DNA of 45,919 nucleotides from an uncultured Oscillospiraceae bacterium (GCA_949741215.1 CATJLA010000095.1:1-45919); one strand, 5' to 3'; shown: positions 29,001-36,346, counted from the first letter of the stretch. Numbers and translations: made by a program. Notes: generated by a model from the sequence alone, not told the origin.

Positions 29001-30455
29001 CGCACTGCCGCAAGCCAGCAGTTTGCAGTACCGTCCCAAAGCATGATTGCAGCGCCGCATTTTCACACCCCTGTTCCCGCTTTGGACGCCTTTCTCAATG
29101 GCTTTGCCCCTCATCAAATCCTTGCGGGCCGGATGCTTGGCAGAACCGGGTTTTACCAGTGCGGCGGGGCCTACGGCTTCCGGGATCAGCTGCAGGACAG
29201 CCTTGCCGCCCTGTGGTTTGCACCTCAGCTTACCCGCATCCACCTGCTGCGGTGCTGTGCCGTCCAGTTTGAACAGGGCGACGTCCTCCACTGGTGGCAT
29301 ATCCTTCCCCAAGAAAAAGGCGGCCTGCGCGGCGCCCGCACCCGTTGCTCCGACGACCTGCTCTGGCTGCCCTATGCTGCCGGAGAATACGTGAAGGCCA
29401 CCGGGGATTATGCCGTCCTGGACGTCCCCATAGCCTGCCTTACCGCCCCGCTTTTAGGGGCCAATGAGCAGGAACGCTACCTGGCGCCGGAGCGTTCCTC
29501 CACAAAGCTCACCGTTTATGAGCACTGCTGCCTTGCTTTGGAAAAAGGCTATACCCTTGGCTCCTTAAACCTTCCTCTCATGGGCTCGGGAGACTGGAAC
29601 GACGGCTTTAACCGGGTAGGCGCAGGCGGCAAGGGCCAAAGCGTGTGGCTGGCCCAGTTTTATGTGACGTCGGTGGACCGGTTTCTCCCCATACTCCGCC
29701 ACAAGCAGGATGCCGCTTTGGAAAAAACCCTGCTGGATCGTAAATCTCAGCTGATCCAGGCCATTGAGCATTCCGGGTGGGACGACAGCTGGTACCTCCG
29801 GGCCTATTATGATGATATGACGCCTCTTGGATCTCTCCAAAGCAGCGGCTGCCAGCTGGATTCCATCACCCAAAGCTTTGCAGCCTTTGCCGGGCTGAAT
29901 AAAAAGCGGACCGAACAGGCTCTAACCGAGTGCTGCCGCCGCCTTGTGGATTACGACCATGGCATCATCCGTCTTTTTACCCCGGATTTCTCCCATTCCA
30001 GCAAGGATCCTGGCTATGGCAAATCCTATCCCCCCGGCATCCGGGAGCACGGCGGCCAGTACACCCACGGGGCAATCTGGCTGATCTGGGCGCTTTTGTC
30101 CCAAAACCGGGCGGAGGATGCCTGGCAGCTTTTGGAGATGGCAAACCCGGCCTCCCGCTGCCAAATTCCGCGCTATTCCCAAAACTATCAGCTGGAGCCT
30201 TATTATATGGCGGCGGACATCTACACCAATCCCAACGCCTACGGCCACGGCGGCTGGAGCCTTTACACCGGTTCCGCCGGTTGGTTTTACCGCATGGTGC
30301 TGGAGGGGCTTTTGGGCTTAGGCCTATTAAATGGTGACGTCCAAACGGTAAGCCCACCTGTTCTTCCCAAAGCTCTTGCCGATTGTAAGCTCAGCCTTAC
30401 CCGGCAGTCGGGGCGGCTTCACATTACCCTGCAGCCCCCAAGCCAAACGGACTGA
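23031..30455 (+). CDS. Cyclic beta-1,2-glucan synthase-like enzyme (GT84 / cyclisation / GH94)
   Basis: A 2474-residue multidomain membrane enzyme of the NdvB/ChvB type, which makes beta-1,2-glucan from a UDP-sugar, cyclises it and trims its length. After an N-terminal cytoplasmic region come membrane segments (about residues 256-296), then the GT84 glycosyltransferase with LDSDT near residue 463 and THRWVRGDWQN near residue 610. More membrane segments lie at about 643-690 and 776-813. The glycoamylase-like cyclisation region starts near residue 873 (NIGLMLLSALAARDFDF, IGWDADSNTLSDSCYD). The C-terminal half has the GH94 phosphorylase-like domain, with the catalytic-Asp motif GSGDWNDGFN near residue 2186. 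The ATG at 23031 follows AGGGAGGG. The frame is intact throughout. The gene is 50 bp upstream of a SpoVAF-like gene, probably in one operon. The product could be an osmoregulated or envelope glucan. Confidence 0.88.
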   Translation: MENNGKKLAARLTRELTALGEYGAFKKEEQQRTPSERWLCDHYKAALREGRQIVRTIQQGEKAKEPVDWEELTQLFCRELVEPQAPLTTETLDRILVKHQLCRSLTGEEFDHLPTLVRAALLHGVYETVFGPTPQGEGESFRERRISYCFTSLAIAESLDYNWLLIRRCETERFLRQDPAGVYPQMTRQSRGEYRRLCTKLGKPLGKTGQEIAASVLSQAKQCKDQGGTGLLWEKQCHVGYYLLQNPRLQREHKLRGLLVLWGPPVLALLVSVLAGFGFRSVLAGILFFFPLWELFRPLCSWAACFRTSGLPLPAVRLPASKALEKSARTLAVISSLMPNPRELPALSRRLERMARANNGAYLTFCLLLDFPPHPLPQSPEDTGDLQAVAEMVQQLNHRLGSERFGLLVRRRAYSKTQNQFIGQERKRGALLELARMLKGDAIDPELLLGEQCFRNIRYLLVLDSDTNLLLEGADAFLSRALHLLNRPVIDQTTRRVVNGYGIFTPRLCSDPEKPVSWFSVMLGGSPGISSYENQTAELGQSIFGQSRFTGKGLIELESFYSLLSGRLPEEQVLSHDILEGEILRTAFIPQIELTEGFPATAASWEARTHRWVRGDWQNSVFLCSRIPPRKIINPIPPLGRYWLWENLRLSLLPPLGIAAVLACLVLPPPPSLWLLVAALGSQIAGELWQSLSLLWNGGMGEALTRRFFGPAPFLPAGLSPLAGGFAKLTLLPSMAVTSLDASLRALFRLRLSHKRLLEWQTAAQTAGKNGWVRYLLSSLFGVLLLLLAPAGYGHLRLTGLLFGAALPFVLLSGKRPPKWQPQMRPEDFKKLREYCSSIWQYFEDLSANRHSFLPPDHLEESPVFREAEHTSPTNIGLMLLSALAARDFDFISSKRLSEFLQNSLTVIEGLESWHGNLYNWYDTKTRQVLAPRFVSSVDSGNFLCCLVTVKEGLKDYLPEEPSLAPLLSRIEQLIARTDVAVFYREDRELFSIGWDADSNTLSDSCYDFLMSEARALSYFAIASGQVPKRHWQRLNRSMSRKARFSGPISWTGTMFEYFMPHLFLPTDEGTLLGEGLRYAIWCQRHRVPKGVPWGVSESGYGAFDSALGYLYKAHGVELLAQKPGMNRELVISPYSTFLALPWAPKMAMKNLREMEKMGFSGRYGFYESADFTPGRCVPGSKPAAAPSKKLSSRDAAPPFLLVREYMAHHLGMSLAAAVNAAFPGKMHRRFLADPQMGRARELLQERAGDALWAGAVREEPEAAAPAPSKEPPFTETCEQISLRSPRCAVLSNGGLTALYTDSGCSWLAGYGADLTRRCHDPLRRPAGIFVLLGREGEQKLSLTAAPEQSLPFLTPPAQPVTRCCRFESRSVRYELRQNRLKMEMTCTLDPALPCEQRRIRLENFSGKTQLLLYLEPTLSPDRDFTAHPAFSRLFVTSRYDAGANCAVFTRTPREGAQPPALAIGFKEPVSFGLQTRRESLLQAPSGLTGLFFSRPFEEQQAGSVPDGCCALCLPLPQKGTVFAVTLLLAAGKTAADAVNNLVKLRQKGGVSKQTAAASPLFDNSLEGRIAYSLLPGLLFRRMESRRQLALAEANRLDIRSLWSLGISGDLPIAALQLSNGTSQQQERLLQSLKAHRLLRRSGVLYDLAVLYPENSGEQLTSSLADLLLRENMGDLLRQPGGIHLLEATAPIAALIQSVASHLVPEDLIRPHIALQPYIPLKMHSPRPAPMPNGQNVLAVEGGAFLNGAFWVDRSTPLPFSHILANHSFGTLISDSSLGYTWGLNARENKLTPWENDPFTDNLGELLLLRDQTRCYSLTHGARAVFSPEKAQYLGQIGALSYTLTLFVPDKWMAKVMILELENQGDEQLDLACAYYLEPLLGDFPKNAAIPRIWEKNGMIYAENPLSAQVGGVLCLGMEPEQDIAAEKSFRVLERADFLSGQWKPSHEPQSVPHATAHRCISKVTPLRLPPKYKGRVKIILSYGKTEQAARTAASQQFAVPSQSMIAAPHFHTPVPALDAFLNGFAPHQILAGRMLGRTGFYQCGGAYGFRDQLQDSLAALWFAPQLTRIHLLRCCAVQFEQGDVLHWWHILPQEKGGLRGARTRCSDDLLWLPYAAGEYVKATGDYAVLDVPIACLTAPLLGANEQERYLAPERSSTKLTVYEHCCLALEKGYTLGSLNLPLMGSGDWNDGFNRVGAGGKGQSVWLAQFYVTSVDRFLPILRHKQDAALEKTLLDRKSQLIQAIEHSGWDDSWYLRAYYDDMTPLGSLQSSGCQLDSITQSFAAFAGLNKKRTEQALTECCRRLVDYDHGIIRLFTPDFSHSSKDPGYGKSYPPGIREHGGQYTHGAIWLIWALLSQNRAEDAWQLLEMANPASRCQIPRYSQNYQLEPYYMAADIYTNPNAYGHGGWSLYTGSAGWFYRMVLEGLLGLGLLNGDVQTVSPPVLPKALADCKLSLTRQSGRLHITLQPPSQTD

Positions 30456-30505
30456 AAAAGGGCGCCAAGTGTCAATTCCATCAAGAAAAAGGAGGAATCC
30501 CACCT

Positions 30506-31921
30506 ATGGCATTAACAGGCCGCTATCCGGAGGATATTCAAAGGCTGGACGAGCTGCTGCGGGTAACCCAAAGCTTTGATTTAGTCAAGCGCCAGCTGAC
30601 AATCTGCGGCAAAGCCGCCGCCTTTTATTTTATCGACGGCTTTGTCAAGGACGACATCATGGAAAAGATCATGGAATTTCTGCTAAAGCTCACCCCACAA
30701 TCGTCCGACAACTGCCCTACGATGGAAACCTTTGCCTCCAGTTATCTGCCCTATGTGGAGGTAGACTGCCAGCAGGAAGAAGATCAAATTGCTTCCGGCG
30801 TCCTTTCCGGAGCAGTGGCGCTGGTGATGGAAGGCTATCCCCACGCCGCCATGATCGACGCCAGAACCTACCCCACCCGCGGCGTGGAGGAACCGGAGGA
30901 CGACCGTGTGCTCCGCGGCTCCCGAGACGGTTTTGTGGAAACTTTGGTGTTCAACACCGCCCTGATCCGCCGCCGCATCCGGGACCCTCAGCTCACCATG
31001 GAAATCCACACCGTAGGCGGCCGCTCCAAAACCGATGTCGTCCTCTGCTACCTGCAGGATAAAGCCAATCCGGAGTTGGTTCAAAGCCTGCGCCGCCGTC
31101 TGGCACAGGTGGAAGTAGAAGCCCTGAACATGGGGCAGGAAAGCCTTACCGAGGCACTTGTCCGTCAGCGCTGGTGGAACCCTTTCCCCAAAGTACGCTA
31201 TACCGAGCGCCCGGATTCCGCCGCCGCCTCAGTGCTGGAGGGCAAAATCCTGCTGCTTACCGATAACTCCCCCAGCGCCCTGCTGCTGCCCACCTCCCTT
31301 TTCGATTTCGTCCAGGAAGCGGATGATTACTACTTTCCTCCGGTTACCGGCACTTACCTTCGCCTCACCCGGATTGTCATTTTTCTGCTCACTTTGTTTT
31401 TAACGCCGGTTTGGTATCTGCTGATACACACCCCTTCCCTTCTGCCGGAGCCTCTTGCCTTTCTTCTTCCTCAGGATCCCGGCCCGGTGCCTATTTTCCT
31501 CCAGCTTCTGCTCATTGAGCTCGCTATCGACGGCCTAAAGCTTGCCTCCCTCAACACCCCGGGGATGCTAAGCAACTCCTTCTCGGTAGTAGGCGCCCTT
31601 ATTTTAGGGGACTTCGCCGTAAGGGCCCGCTGGTTTGCCCCGGAGGTCATCCTCTACATGGCTTTTGTAGCCATTGCCAACTTCACCCAGCCCAGCTATG
31701 AGCTTGGCTACGCCTTCAAATTCATGCGGATCTTACTGCTTTGCTGCACAGCCGCCGGAGGACTGTGGGGCTTTGCCGCAGGGCTTGTGCTCATCCTGCT
31801 GTTCCTGTGCTGCAATAAAACCGTTTCCGGCAAAAGCTATCTTTACCCCCTCATCCCCTTCCACCCCAAGGAGTTTTTTGCCCTTTTCTATCGCCGCCGC
31901 ATCCGCCGCTACGAAAAATAA
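30506..31921 (+). CDS. SpoVAF/GerA-family spore membrane protein
   Basis: The 471-residue protein belongs to the GerA-type A-subunit family and most resembles SpoVAF, a spore inner-membrane protein linked to dipicolinate channel function and germination. The N-terminal soluble domain has the signatures MIDARTYPTRGVEEPEDDRVLRG and FNTALIRRRIRD. The C-terminal half has several membrane helices starting near residue 290 (RIVIFLLTLFLTPVWYLL), LLIELAIDGLKLASLNTPGML and FSVVGALILGDFAV, and a basic end. Length is normal. The ATG at 30506 follows AAGGAGGA. No spoVA or gerB/gerC partner lies in the window; the preceding gene is a glucan synthase, which is unexpected. SpoVAF versus a GerA germinant-receptor subunit cannot be fully separated by eye. 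Confidence 0.88.
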   Translation: MALTGRYPEDIQRLDELLRVTQSFDLVKRQLTICGKAAAFYFIDGFVKDDIMEKIMEFLLKLTPQSSDNCPTMETFASSYLPYVEVDCQQEEDQIASGVLSGAVALVMEGYPHAAMIDARTYPTRGVEEPEDDRVLRGSRDGFVETLVFNTALIRRRIRDPQLTMEIHTVGGRSKTDVVLCYLQDKANPELVQSLRRRLAQVEVEALNMGQESLTEALVRQRWWNPFPKVRYTERPDSAAASVLEGKILLLTDNSPSALLLPTSLFDFVQEADDYYFPPVTGTYLRLTRIVIFLLTLFLTPVWYLLIHTPSLLPEPLAFLLPQDPGPVPIFLQLLLIELAIDGLKLASLNTPGMLSNSFSVVGALILGDFAVRARWFAPEVILYMAFVAIANFTQPSYELGYAFKFMRILLLCCTAAGGLWGFAAGLVLILLFLCCNKTVSGKSYLYPLIPFHPKEFFALFYRRRIRRYEK

Positions 31922-32104
31922 CCCCCCAGGCTGTCTTCCCACTGCGCAGCTGTTTTGGCAGCGGCTGTAATCTCAAAGCACACCGTTTTGTAACCCTAAG
32001 CCCGCTTTTTGTTTCAGGACGCAACAGCCGCCCTATTTTCCCGGGCTCCCCCAAAAAACACTGCAAATCCCGCGCCGCTTTCGTCCCTAAAGCCAAAAGA
32101 GAGC
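31922..32104. other. Spacer after the SpoVAF-like gene
   Basis: Contains a variant of the dispersed element (AGGACGCAACAGCCGCC near 32016) and a short CAGCTG-type stem near 31945; no clear terminator with a T-run and no gene. Confidence 0.4.
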
Positions 32105-32133
32105 TTGCAAAAACCGCCGCCTGCTTTTATAAT
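32105..32133 (+). promoter_or_regulatory. Predicted promoter of galM
   Basis: TTGCAA (32105-32110), 17-bp spacer, perfect TATAAT (32128-32133). The predicted start near 32140 is directly followed by a GCCTCC/GGAGGC hairpin (about 32147-32168) in an 80-nt leader. Confidence 0.75.
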
Positions 32134-32219
32134 AAAAGCATACAAAAAGCCTCCGTCCGGCAGGAGGCCCCAATTCGTCACAAAATACAGAGAATATGCC
32201 GGAAGAAAGCGGGATTATT

Positions 32220-33272
32220 ATGGCAGTTACAGTAACCCAAGCCAATTTTGGCGCCCCTTATGAGGGCAAGCAGGCCATCCTCTACACCCTGGATAACGGC
32301 ACCATAAAAGCCGCCTTCACCAACTGGGGGGCATCCATTGTATCAATCTGGGCGCCGGATAAAAACGGCAATCCGGTAGACGTAGCCCTGGGCTTCTCTT
32401 CCGGAGCGGACTACGCCAACCAGCACTCCAGCATCGGCGTTGTGCCAGGCCGCTGCGCCAACCGGATACGGGCAGGCAAATTCACCTTAAACGGCCAGCA
32501 ATACACCCTTTACTGCAACAACGGGGCAAACCATCTCCATGGTGGCAAAAACGGCTTCGGCAAACGCTTTTGGGAGGCAGAAGTAGTAGGCGAGTCCATT
32601 CGCTTCACTCTGTTCAGCCCCCACATGGACGAAGGCTACCCCGGCAACCTCACCGTTTCTGTCACCTACTCCCTTACTGAGGATAACGGCGTTTCCATGG
32701 TGTATGACGGTATCACCGACCAGGATACTGTCCTAAACCTGACAAACCACTGCTACTTCAATCTTTCAGGCCATCAGGTTCCCAGCATCCTGGACCATAT
32801 CCTCACCCTGAACGCCAGCCGCTTTACTGAGGCGGATGAGGGCTTAATCACCACCGGAGTAATCACCCCTACCCAGGGCACTCCCATGGATTTCACCACC
32901 CCCCACGTTATCGGAGAGCGGATTCATGATAACTACACTGCTATCCGCAACGCTAACGGCTACGACCAGAACTATGTCATTGACCGGCAAAACGGCAATC
33001 TCTGCTTTGCGGCAAAGCTTGTTTCCCCCGCTACCGGCATTGTAATGGATACCTACACCACAGCCCCGGGCATCCAGCTGTACACCTCCAATTCCCTAAA
33101 GGACGAGCTGCCAGGTAAAGACGGAGTCGCTTACGGGCAGTACCATGGCGTCTGTTTGGAAACCCAGTGCTTCCCCAACGCCATAGAGTACCCTCACTTC
33201 CCTTCTCCGGTACTGAAAGCGGGCGAGCGCTACCGTCATGAAACCGAATACCGGTTCTCCGTAGAAAAATAA
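32220..33272 (+). CDS. galM: Aldose 1-epimerase (mutarotase)
   Basis: Interconverts alpha and beta anomers of hexoses such as galactose and glucose in the cytoplasm, the first step of the Leloir pathway. The 350-residue protein has the family segments TNWGASIVSIWAPDKNG, SSIGVVPGRCANRI, NHLHGGKNGFGKRFW, the catalytic-His motif NLTNHCYFNLSGH and the catalytic Glu in VCLETQCFPNAIEYP. The ATG at 32220 is preferred over one eight codons earlier because of a nearby GCGGG/GGA site and the family-typical N-terminus, although neither start has a strong ribosome-binding site. It is monocistronic, with its own promoter and a terminator downstream. Confidence 0.93.
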   Translation: MAVTVTQANFGAPYEGKQAILYTLDNGTIKAAFTNWGASIVSIWAPDKNGNPVDVALGFSSGADYANQHSSIGVVPGRCANRIRAGKFTLNGQQYTLYCNNGANHLHGGKNGFGKRFWEAEVVGESIRFTLFSPHMDEGYPGNLTVSVTYSLTEDNGVSMVYDGITDQDTVLNLTNHCYFNLSGHQVPSILDHILTLNASRFTEADEGLITTGVITPTQGTPMDFTTPHVIGERIHDNYTAIRNANGYDQNYVIDRQNGNLCFAAKLVSPATGIVMDTYTTAPGIQLYTSNSLKDELPGKDGVAYGQYHGVCLETQCFPNAIEYPHFPSPVLKAGERYRHETEYRFSVEK

Positions 33273-33303
33273 CCGCAACAATGCACTAAAAAGATTATTG
33301 TTA

Positions 33304-33329
33304 GGCTATGCAGCAGTTCTCGCATAGCC
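33304..33329. other. Perfect stem-loop after galM
   Basis: GGCTATGC (33304-33311) and GCATAGCC (33322-33329) pair perfectly around a 10-nt loop. There is no T-run, so it is probably a 3'-UTR structure. Confidence 0.45.
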
Positions 33330-33380
33330 ATATGCCACTCTTGTGACGAAGCTGCATTTTCCAGTCCTTTCAGTAAAAGT

Positions 33381-33439
33381 GAAGGTGCGCCGGAAACAGA
33401 AAAACCTTTTTCTGTACCGCGCACCTTCATTTTAATTTT
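33381..33439 (+). terminator. Terminator of galM with nested hairpin
   Basis: Perfect 10-bp arms GAAGGTGCGC (33381-33390) and GCGCACCTTC (33419-33428) enclose a second stem CAGAAAA/TTTTTCTG and are followed by ATTTTAATTTT. Confidence 0.8.
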
Positions 33440-33463
33440 GCGAAAATCCATACATACCGCAGC

Positions 33464-33498
33464 AAAAAGGCCCTGCCTCCTACAGCAGAGCCTTTTTT
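33464..33498 (-). terminator. Terminator of the M18 aminopeptidase gene
   Basis: AAAAAGGC (33464-33471) and GCCTTTTT (33490-33497) with an inner CTGC/GCAG pairing. It works in both directions by sequence and sits 14 bp past the aminopeptidase stop codon. Confidence 0.8.
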
Positions 33499-33511
33499 CA
33501 TACCAATTCGT

Positions 33512-34915
33512 TTAATCCCGGCTGGCAAACGCCTTGAAAGCCCGGAAGGTATTGTACACATCCAGCTTAGACACCATCTCAAAGGGGGCGTGCATCGAAA
33601 GCACCGGCACCCCAAGGTCCACAACGTCCACGCCAAGGTTGGCAATATACATAGCCACTGTGCCGCCGCCGCCCTGGTCCACCTTGCCCAGCTCACCGGT
33701 CTGCCAAAGCACCTCGTCCCGGTCAAGAATCCGCCGTACCTTCGCCATCGTCTCAGCGGAAGCGTCATTGGTGCCGGACTTTCCGCCCGAGCCGGTGTAT
33801 TTGGTAATCACCACGCCGCCGTTGATCATGCTGCTGTTCTGCTTCTCATACACACTGGCATAATTGGGGTCATAAGCCGCATTTACGTCTGCCGAGAAGC
33901 ACAGCGACCGGCAAAGCACCGTTCTCCCCTTTACACCGTAAGCCTCGGCCAAATCCTCAATAAAGTACTGCAAAAAGGCGGATTTCATTCCTGTATTCCC
34001 TTCGCTGCCAATCTCCTCTTTATCCGCCAGCACGGTGACATGAGTGTATTTCGGCGTCTCTGCCTCCAACGCCGCCCGGATAGAGGTATAGGCACAAACC
34101 CTGTCGTCATGCCCATAGGCGCCCACAATGCTGCGGTCCAGCCCCACGTCACGGGCCTTTGCGTTAGGCACCAGGCTCAGCTCTGCAGAAAGCAGGTCCT
34201 CCTCGGTAATCCCATACTGGTCAAACAGGATAGAGGCGGCATGCAGCTTAAACTTCTCGTCCACCTTCTCATCCTGAACAGCCAAAGTACCCACCAGGGC
34301 ATTTAAGTCCTCGCCGGTAAACGCCTTGGTCATGGGCTTGCTCATCTGGTCCTTGGCAAGGTGGGGCAGCAAATCACTGATGCACAGCACCGGGTCGCTG
34401 TCCTTCTCACCCAAAACAAACTGAACAGTCGTGCCGTCCTTTTTACAAACCACACCGTGGAGAGAAAGAGGCAGCGCCACCCACTGATATTTCTTAATCC
34501 CGCCATAGTAATGGGTCTTAAACATCGCCATGCCGGAGTCCTCATACAGCGGATGAGGCTTCAAATCAATCCTGGGGGAATCAATATGGCTTGCCATAAC
34601 AGAAACCCCTTTGTCAATGCTCTCGGTGCCAATAGTGGCAAAAATCAGCGATTTTCCCCGGTTATTCAGGTAAACCTTTTCTCCGGGCTGATAGGCCTTG
34701 CCGGCTTCAAAGGGGACATACCCATTCTCCTCCAGCAGCTTCACGGTATATGCCACAGCCTCCCGCTCAGTCTTGGCCTGATCCAAAAATTCCTTATACT
34801 TCTCATTAAAGCCCCAGACTTTTTCCCTGTCCTCCTCTAAAAGCTTTTCCGCGCCGTTTACAGGCTTAAAGAGCAGTTTCTCCTTCAGCAGCTCTCCCTT
34901 AGTTTTTTCTGCCAT
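33512..34915 (-). CDS. M18 family aminopeptidase
   Basis: A 467-residue metallo-aminopeptidase of the M18 (LAP4/ApeB) family, which removes N-terminal residues from peptides using two metal ions and forms large tetrahedral complexes. Metal and catalytic motifs are intact: ASHIDSPRIDLKP, GHDDRVCAYTS, DKEEIGSEGNTG, CFSADVNAAYDP and a final SMHAPFE His. The ATG at 34915 follows GGGAGGA. An extended -10 promoter (TG-A-TATAAT, minus strand, 35025-35030) lies 110 bp upstream with a poor -35. It is flanked by a bidirectional terminator and a noncoding region, so it is monocistronic and probably housekeeping peptide turnover. Confidence 0.93.
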   Translation of the reverse strand: MAEKTKGELLKEKLLFKPVNGAEKLLEEDREKVWGFNEKYKEFLDQAKTEREAVAYTVKLLEENGYVPFEAGKAYQPGEKVYLNNRGKSLIFATIGTESIDKGVSVMASHIDSPRIDLKPHPLYEDSGMAMFKTHYYGGIKKYQWVALPLSLHGVVCKKDGTTVQFVLGEKDSDPVLCISDLLPHLAKDQMSKPMTKAFTGEDLNALVGTLAVQDEKVDEKFKLHAASILFDQYGITEEDLLSAELSLVPNAKARDVGLDRSIVGAYGHDDRVCAYTSIRAALEAETPKYTHVTVLADKEEIGSEGNTGMKSAFLQYFIEDLAEAYGVKGRTVLCRSLCFSADVNAAYDPNYASVYEKQNSSMINGGVVITKYTGSGGKSGTNDASAETMAKVRRILDRDEVLWQTGELGKVDQGGGGTVAMYIANLGVDVVDLGVPVLSMHAPFEMVSKLDVYNTFRAFKAFASRD

Positions 34916-35439
34916 TGTTTATTTCCTCCCGTCATAAAATTTCCGCAGCCTCAGCGGCATACAGGCGTCTTTATTTTAAGTACAATCCTGCAGCCTAAGG
35001 CTCTGGTGTTTCTCCATAAAATACATTATATCAAATTTCCCACAAAAGGGCTATAGCTTTTTTGGTCTTTTTTTATCTTTTTTAGGGACATGACTGCCGT
35101 TTTCTGTTCTTCTGCCTCTCCAACACGGACTTCTTCATCATTTTCAGCTTTTCAGGCTTATGTATTGGCCTGCCCATCGCTTTGTTTCCCCCAATACACA
35201 GGCCTGAAAGGAAAATCCAACGAAAAAAAGCCCATCCCCTTTTCGATCCTGCATAAAAACAATCATACAGCTATCATCATAGGCGCCAGATTTCCACATA
35301 TACAACAGAAGAAAGTGAAAAATATTACGGCAGGGCAGCCCCCATGTAAAGCCTTAAAAAGAGCCGGAAAAGAACCCCCTTGCGCCCCGTCCCAAAAGCA
35401 CAGCCCCCAGCAAAGGGTGCAAAGGGAGAACCACCCCCC
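34916..35439. other. Intergenic region with a large inverted repeat
   Basis: About 520 bp without a gene. It holds the aminopeptidase leader and promoter (-10 at 35025-35030), a variant of the dispersed element (GGGACATGACTGCCG near 35085) and an imperfect 19-bp inverted repeat at 35150-35209. Nothing else was recognised. Confidence 0.55.
35150..35209. repeat. Imperfect 19-bp inverted repeat
   Basis: The arm at 35150-35168 (TTTCAGGC then TGTATTGG) matches the reverse complement of 35191-35209 at 17 of 19 positions, with a 22-nt loop. It could be a terminator-like or mobile-element end structure, but no adjacent T-run or transposase is seen. Confidence 0.5.
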
Positions 35440-35829
35440 TTAAAACCCCCTGCGGTTTTGGATCCGAATTGCCCCCATGCTGTGGAGCAGTCCGGTAATC
35501 TTCTGGGCCTCCTGATCAGGACACCGAAACTCCGCCACCACACTCTGGTCCTGAAAAGGCTCCTCCTCGTGCCAGTCATCGCCCAAAAGCGGCACCCCCA
35601 GCCCAACCGAGGGTATCATCGCCCCCTGATGATTCTGCGCCGCACTCATGGAGCCGGAAGGATTTACCCCAAAAACCGGCACAAAAAACCGGTTCTCCTG
35701 TCCCCCCTGCTCGCCGGTACGGCGGCGCAGCACAATCCCCTGTATCCCGGGGAACTGCCGGCTTAAATGGCTTAAATGCAGGTCCGCCAAATCGGCAGAA
35801 GCAAACTCGCATAAAATTTTAGACATCAT
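35440..35829 (-). CDS. Conserved-looking hypothetical protein
   Basis: A 129-residue soluble protein without signal peptide or membrane segments. It starts MMSKILCEFASADLADLHLSHL, has a central Gly/Ser-rich stretch and ends in a basic motif (IRIQNRRGF). The compact alpha-beta pattern could be a small ligand-binding fold, but I recognise no family. The ATG at 35829 has AAGGAG six bases upstream, strong evidence that it is translated; a longer in-frame reading upstream is rejected. It is followed by a noncoding region. No function is assigned. Confidence 0.65.
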   Translation of the reverse strand: MMSKILCEFASADLADLHLSHLSRQFPGIQGIVLRRRTGEQGGQENRFFVPVFGVNPSGSMSAAQNHQGAMIPSVGLGVPLLGDDWHEEEPFQDQSVVAEFRCPDQEAQKITGLLHSMGAIRIQNRRGF

Positions 35830-35950
35830 CAAAAACTCCTTTCTGTGGTTCCATTCCAAAAAATTCCCAGTACCCCGGCTTTTTCCAAAGAAAAAACCGG
35901 CCTGTTTCTTTATTTTAAGTAAAAAAACCCGGAATAACCCGGGAAAAAGT

Positions 35951-35980
35951 TTGCAACCCACTGTTATTTTCTGCTATAAT
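35951..35980 (+). promoter_or_regulatory. Predicted promoter of the DUF951 gene
   Basis: TTGCAA (35951-35956), 18-bp spacer, perfect TATAAT (35975-35980) with extended -10 TG. Predicted start near 35987, about 35 nt before the ATG. Confidence 0.75.
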
Positions 35981-36020
35981 AAATCCAATACACAAAAATA
36001 TCGAGAAAGGGGAGTTTTTC

Positions 36021-36218
36021 ATGGACGTACAGGTAGGGGACGTTTTAGTGATGAAAAAAAATCATCCCTGCGGCGATAACCGCTTTATGGTACTGCGGGT
36101 GGGTATGGATTTCAAAATTCGCTGCATGGGCTGCCAGCGGGAAGTAATGGCTCCCCGCGCTAAAGTGGAAAAGCGAATCAAAAAAATCCTGCGGGAGCAA
36201 AAACCGGAAAATCCATAG
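36021..36218 (+). CDS. DUF951 domain-containing protein
   Basis: A 65-residue protein of the DUF951 family, short proteins widespread in Firmicutes and of unknown function, often near translation or chromosome-maintenance genes. The signature is visible: VGDVLVMKKNHPCGDNRFMVLRVG, then IRCMGCQREVMAPR with a CxxC pair, suggesting a small zinc- or nucleic-acid-binding fold. It ends in a lysine-rich tail. The ATG at 36021 follows GGGGAG. It has its own promoter, and a terminator follows before prfA. Confidence 0.9.
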   Translation: MDVQVGDVLVMKKNHPCGDNRFMVLRVGMDFKIRCMGCQREVMAPRAKVEKRIKKILREQKPENP

Positions 36219-36244
36219 CTTTTCGCCGCTTTTTTTCTATCGGG

Positions 36245-36266
36245 ACGGGGAGCGCCTCCCGTTTTT
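36245..36266 (+). terminator. Intrinsic terminator after the DUF951 gene
   Basis: ACGGGGAG pairs with CTCCCGT with one bulged G and a 3-nt loop, followed by TTTTT (36262-36266). Confidence 0.65.
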
Positions 36267-36280
36267 GCTCCGTTTTGAGG

Positions 36281-36346
36281 CAAAATCATCCCGAAACAGG
36301 GCAAAACCGCGTCAAAATCGTCCAAAACCGTGGCAAAATCGCGGGG
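36281..36346 (+). repeat. Short periodic CAAAA array upstream of prfA
   Basis: CAAAATC or CAAAACC words begin at 36281, 36302, 36313, 36323 and 36334, so four of them repeat at 10-11 bp, close to one DNA helical turn; a related GAAAC word at 36293 fills the longer first gap. The array lies between the DUF951 terminator and prfA, in the region where a prfA promoter is expected. Confidence 0.5.
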
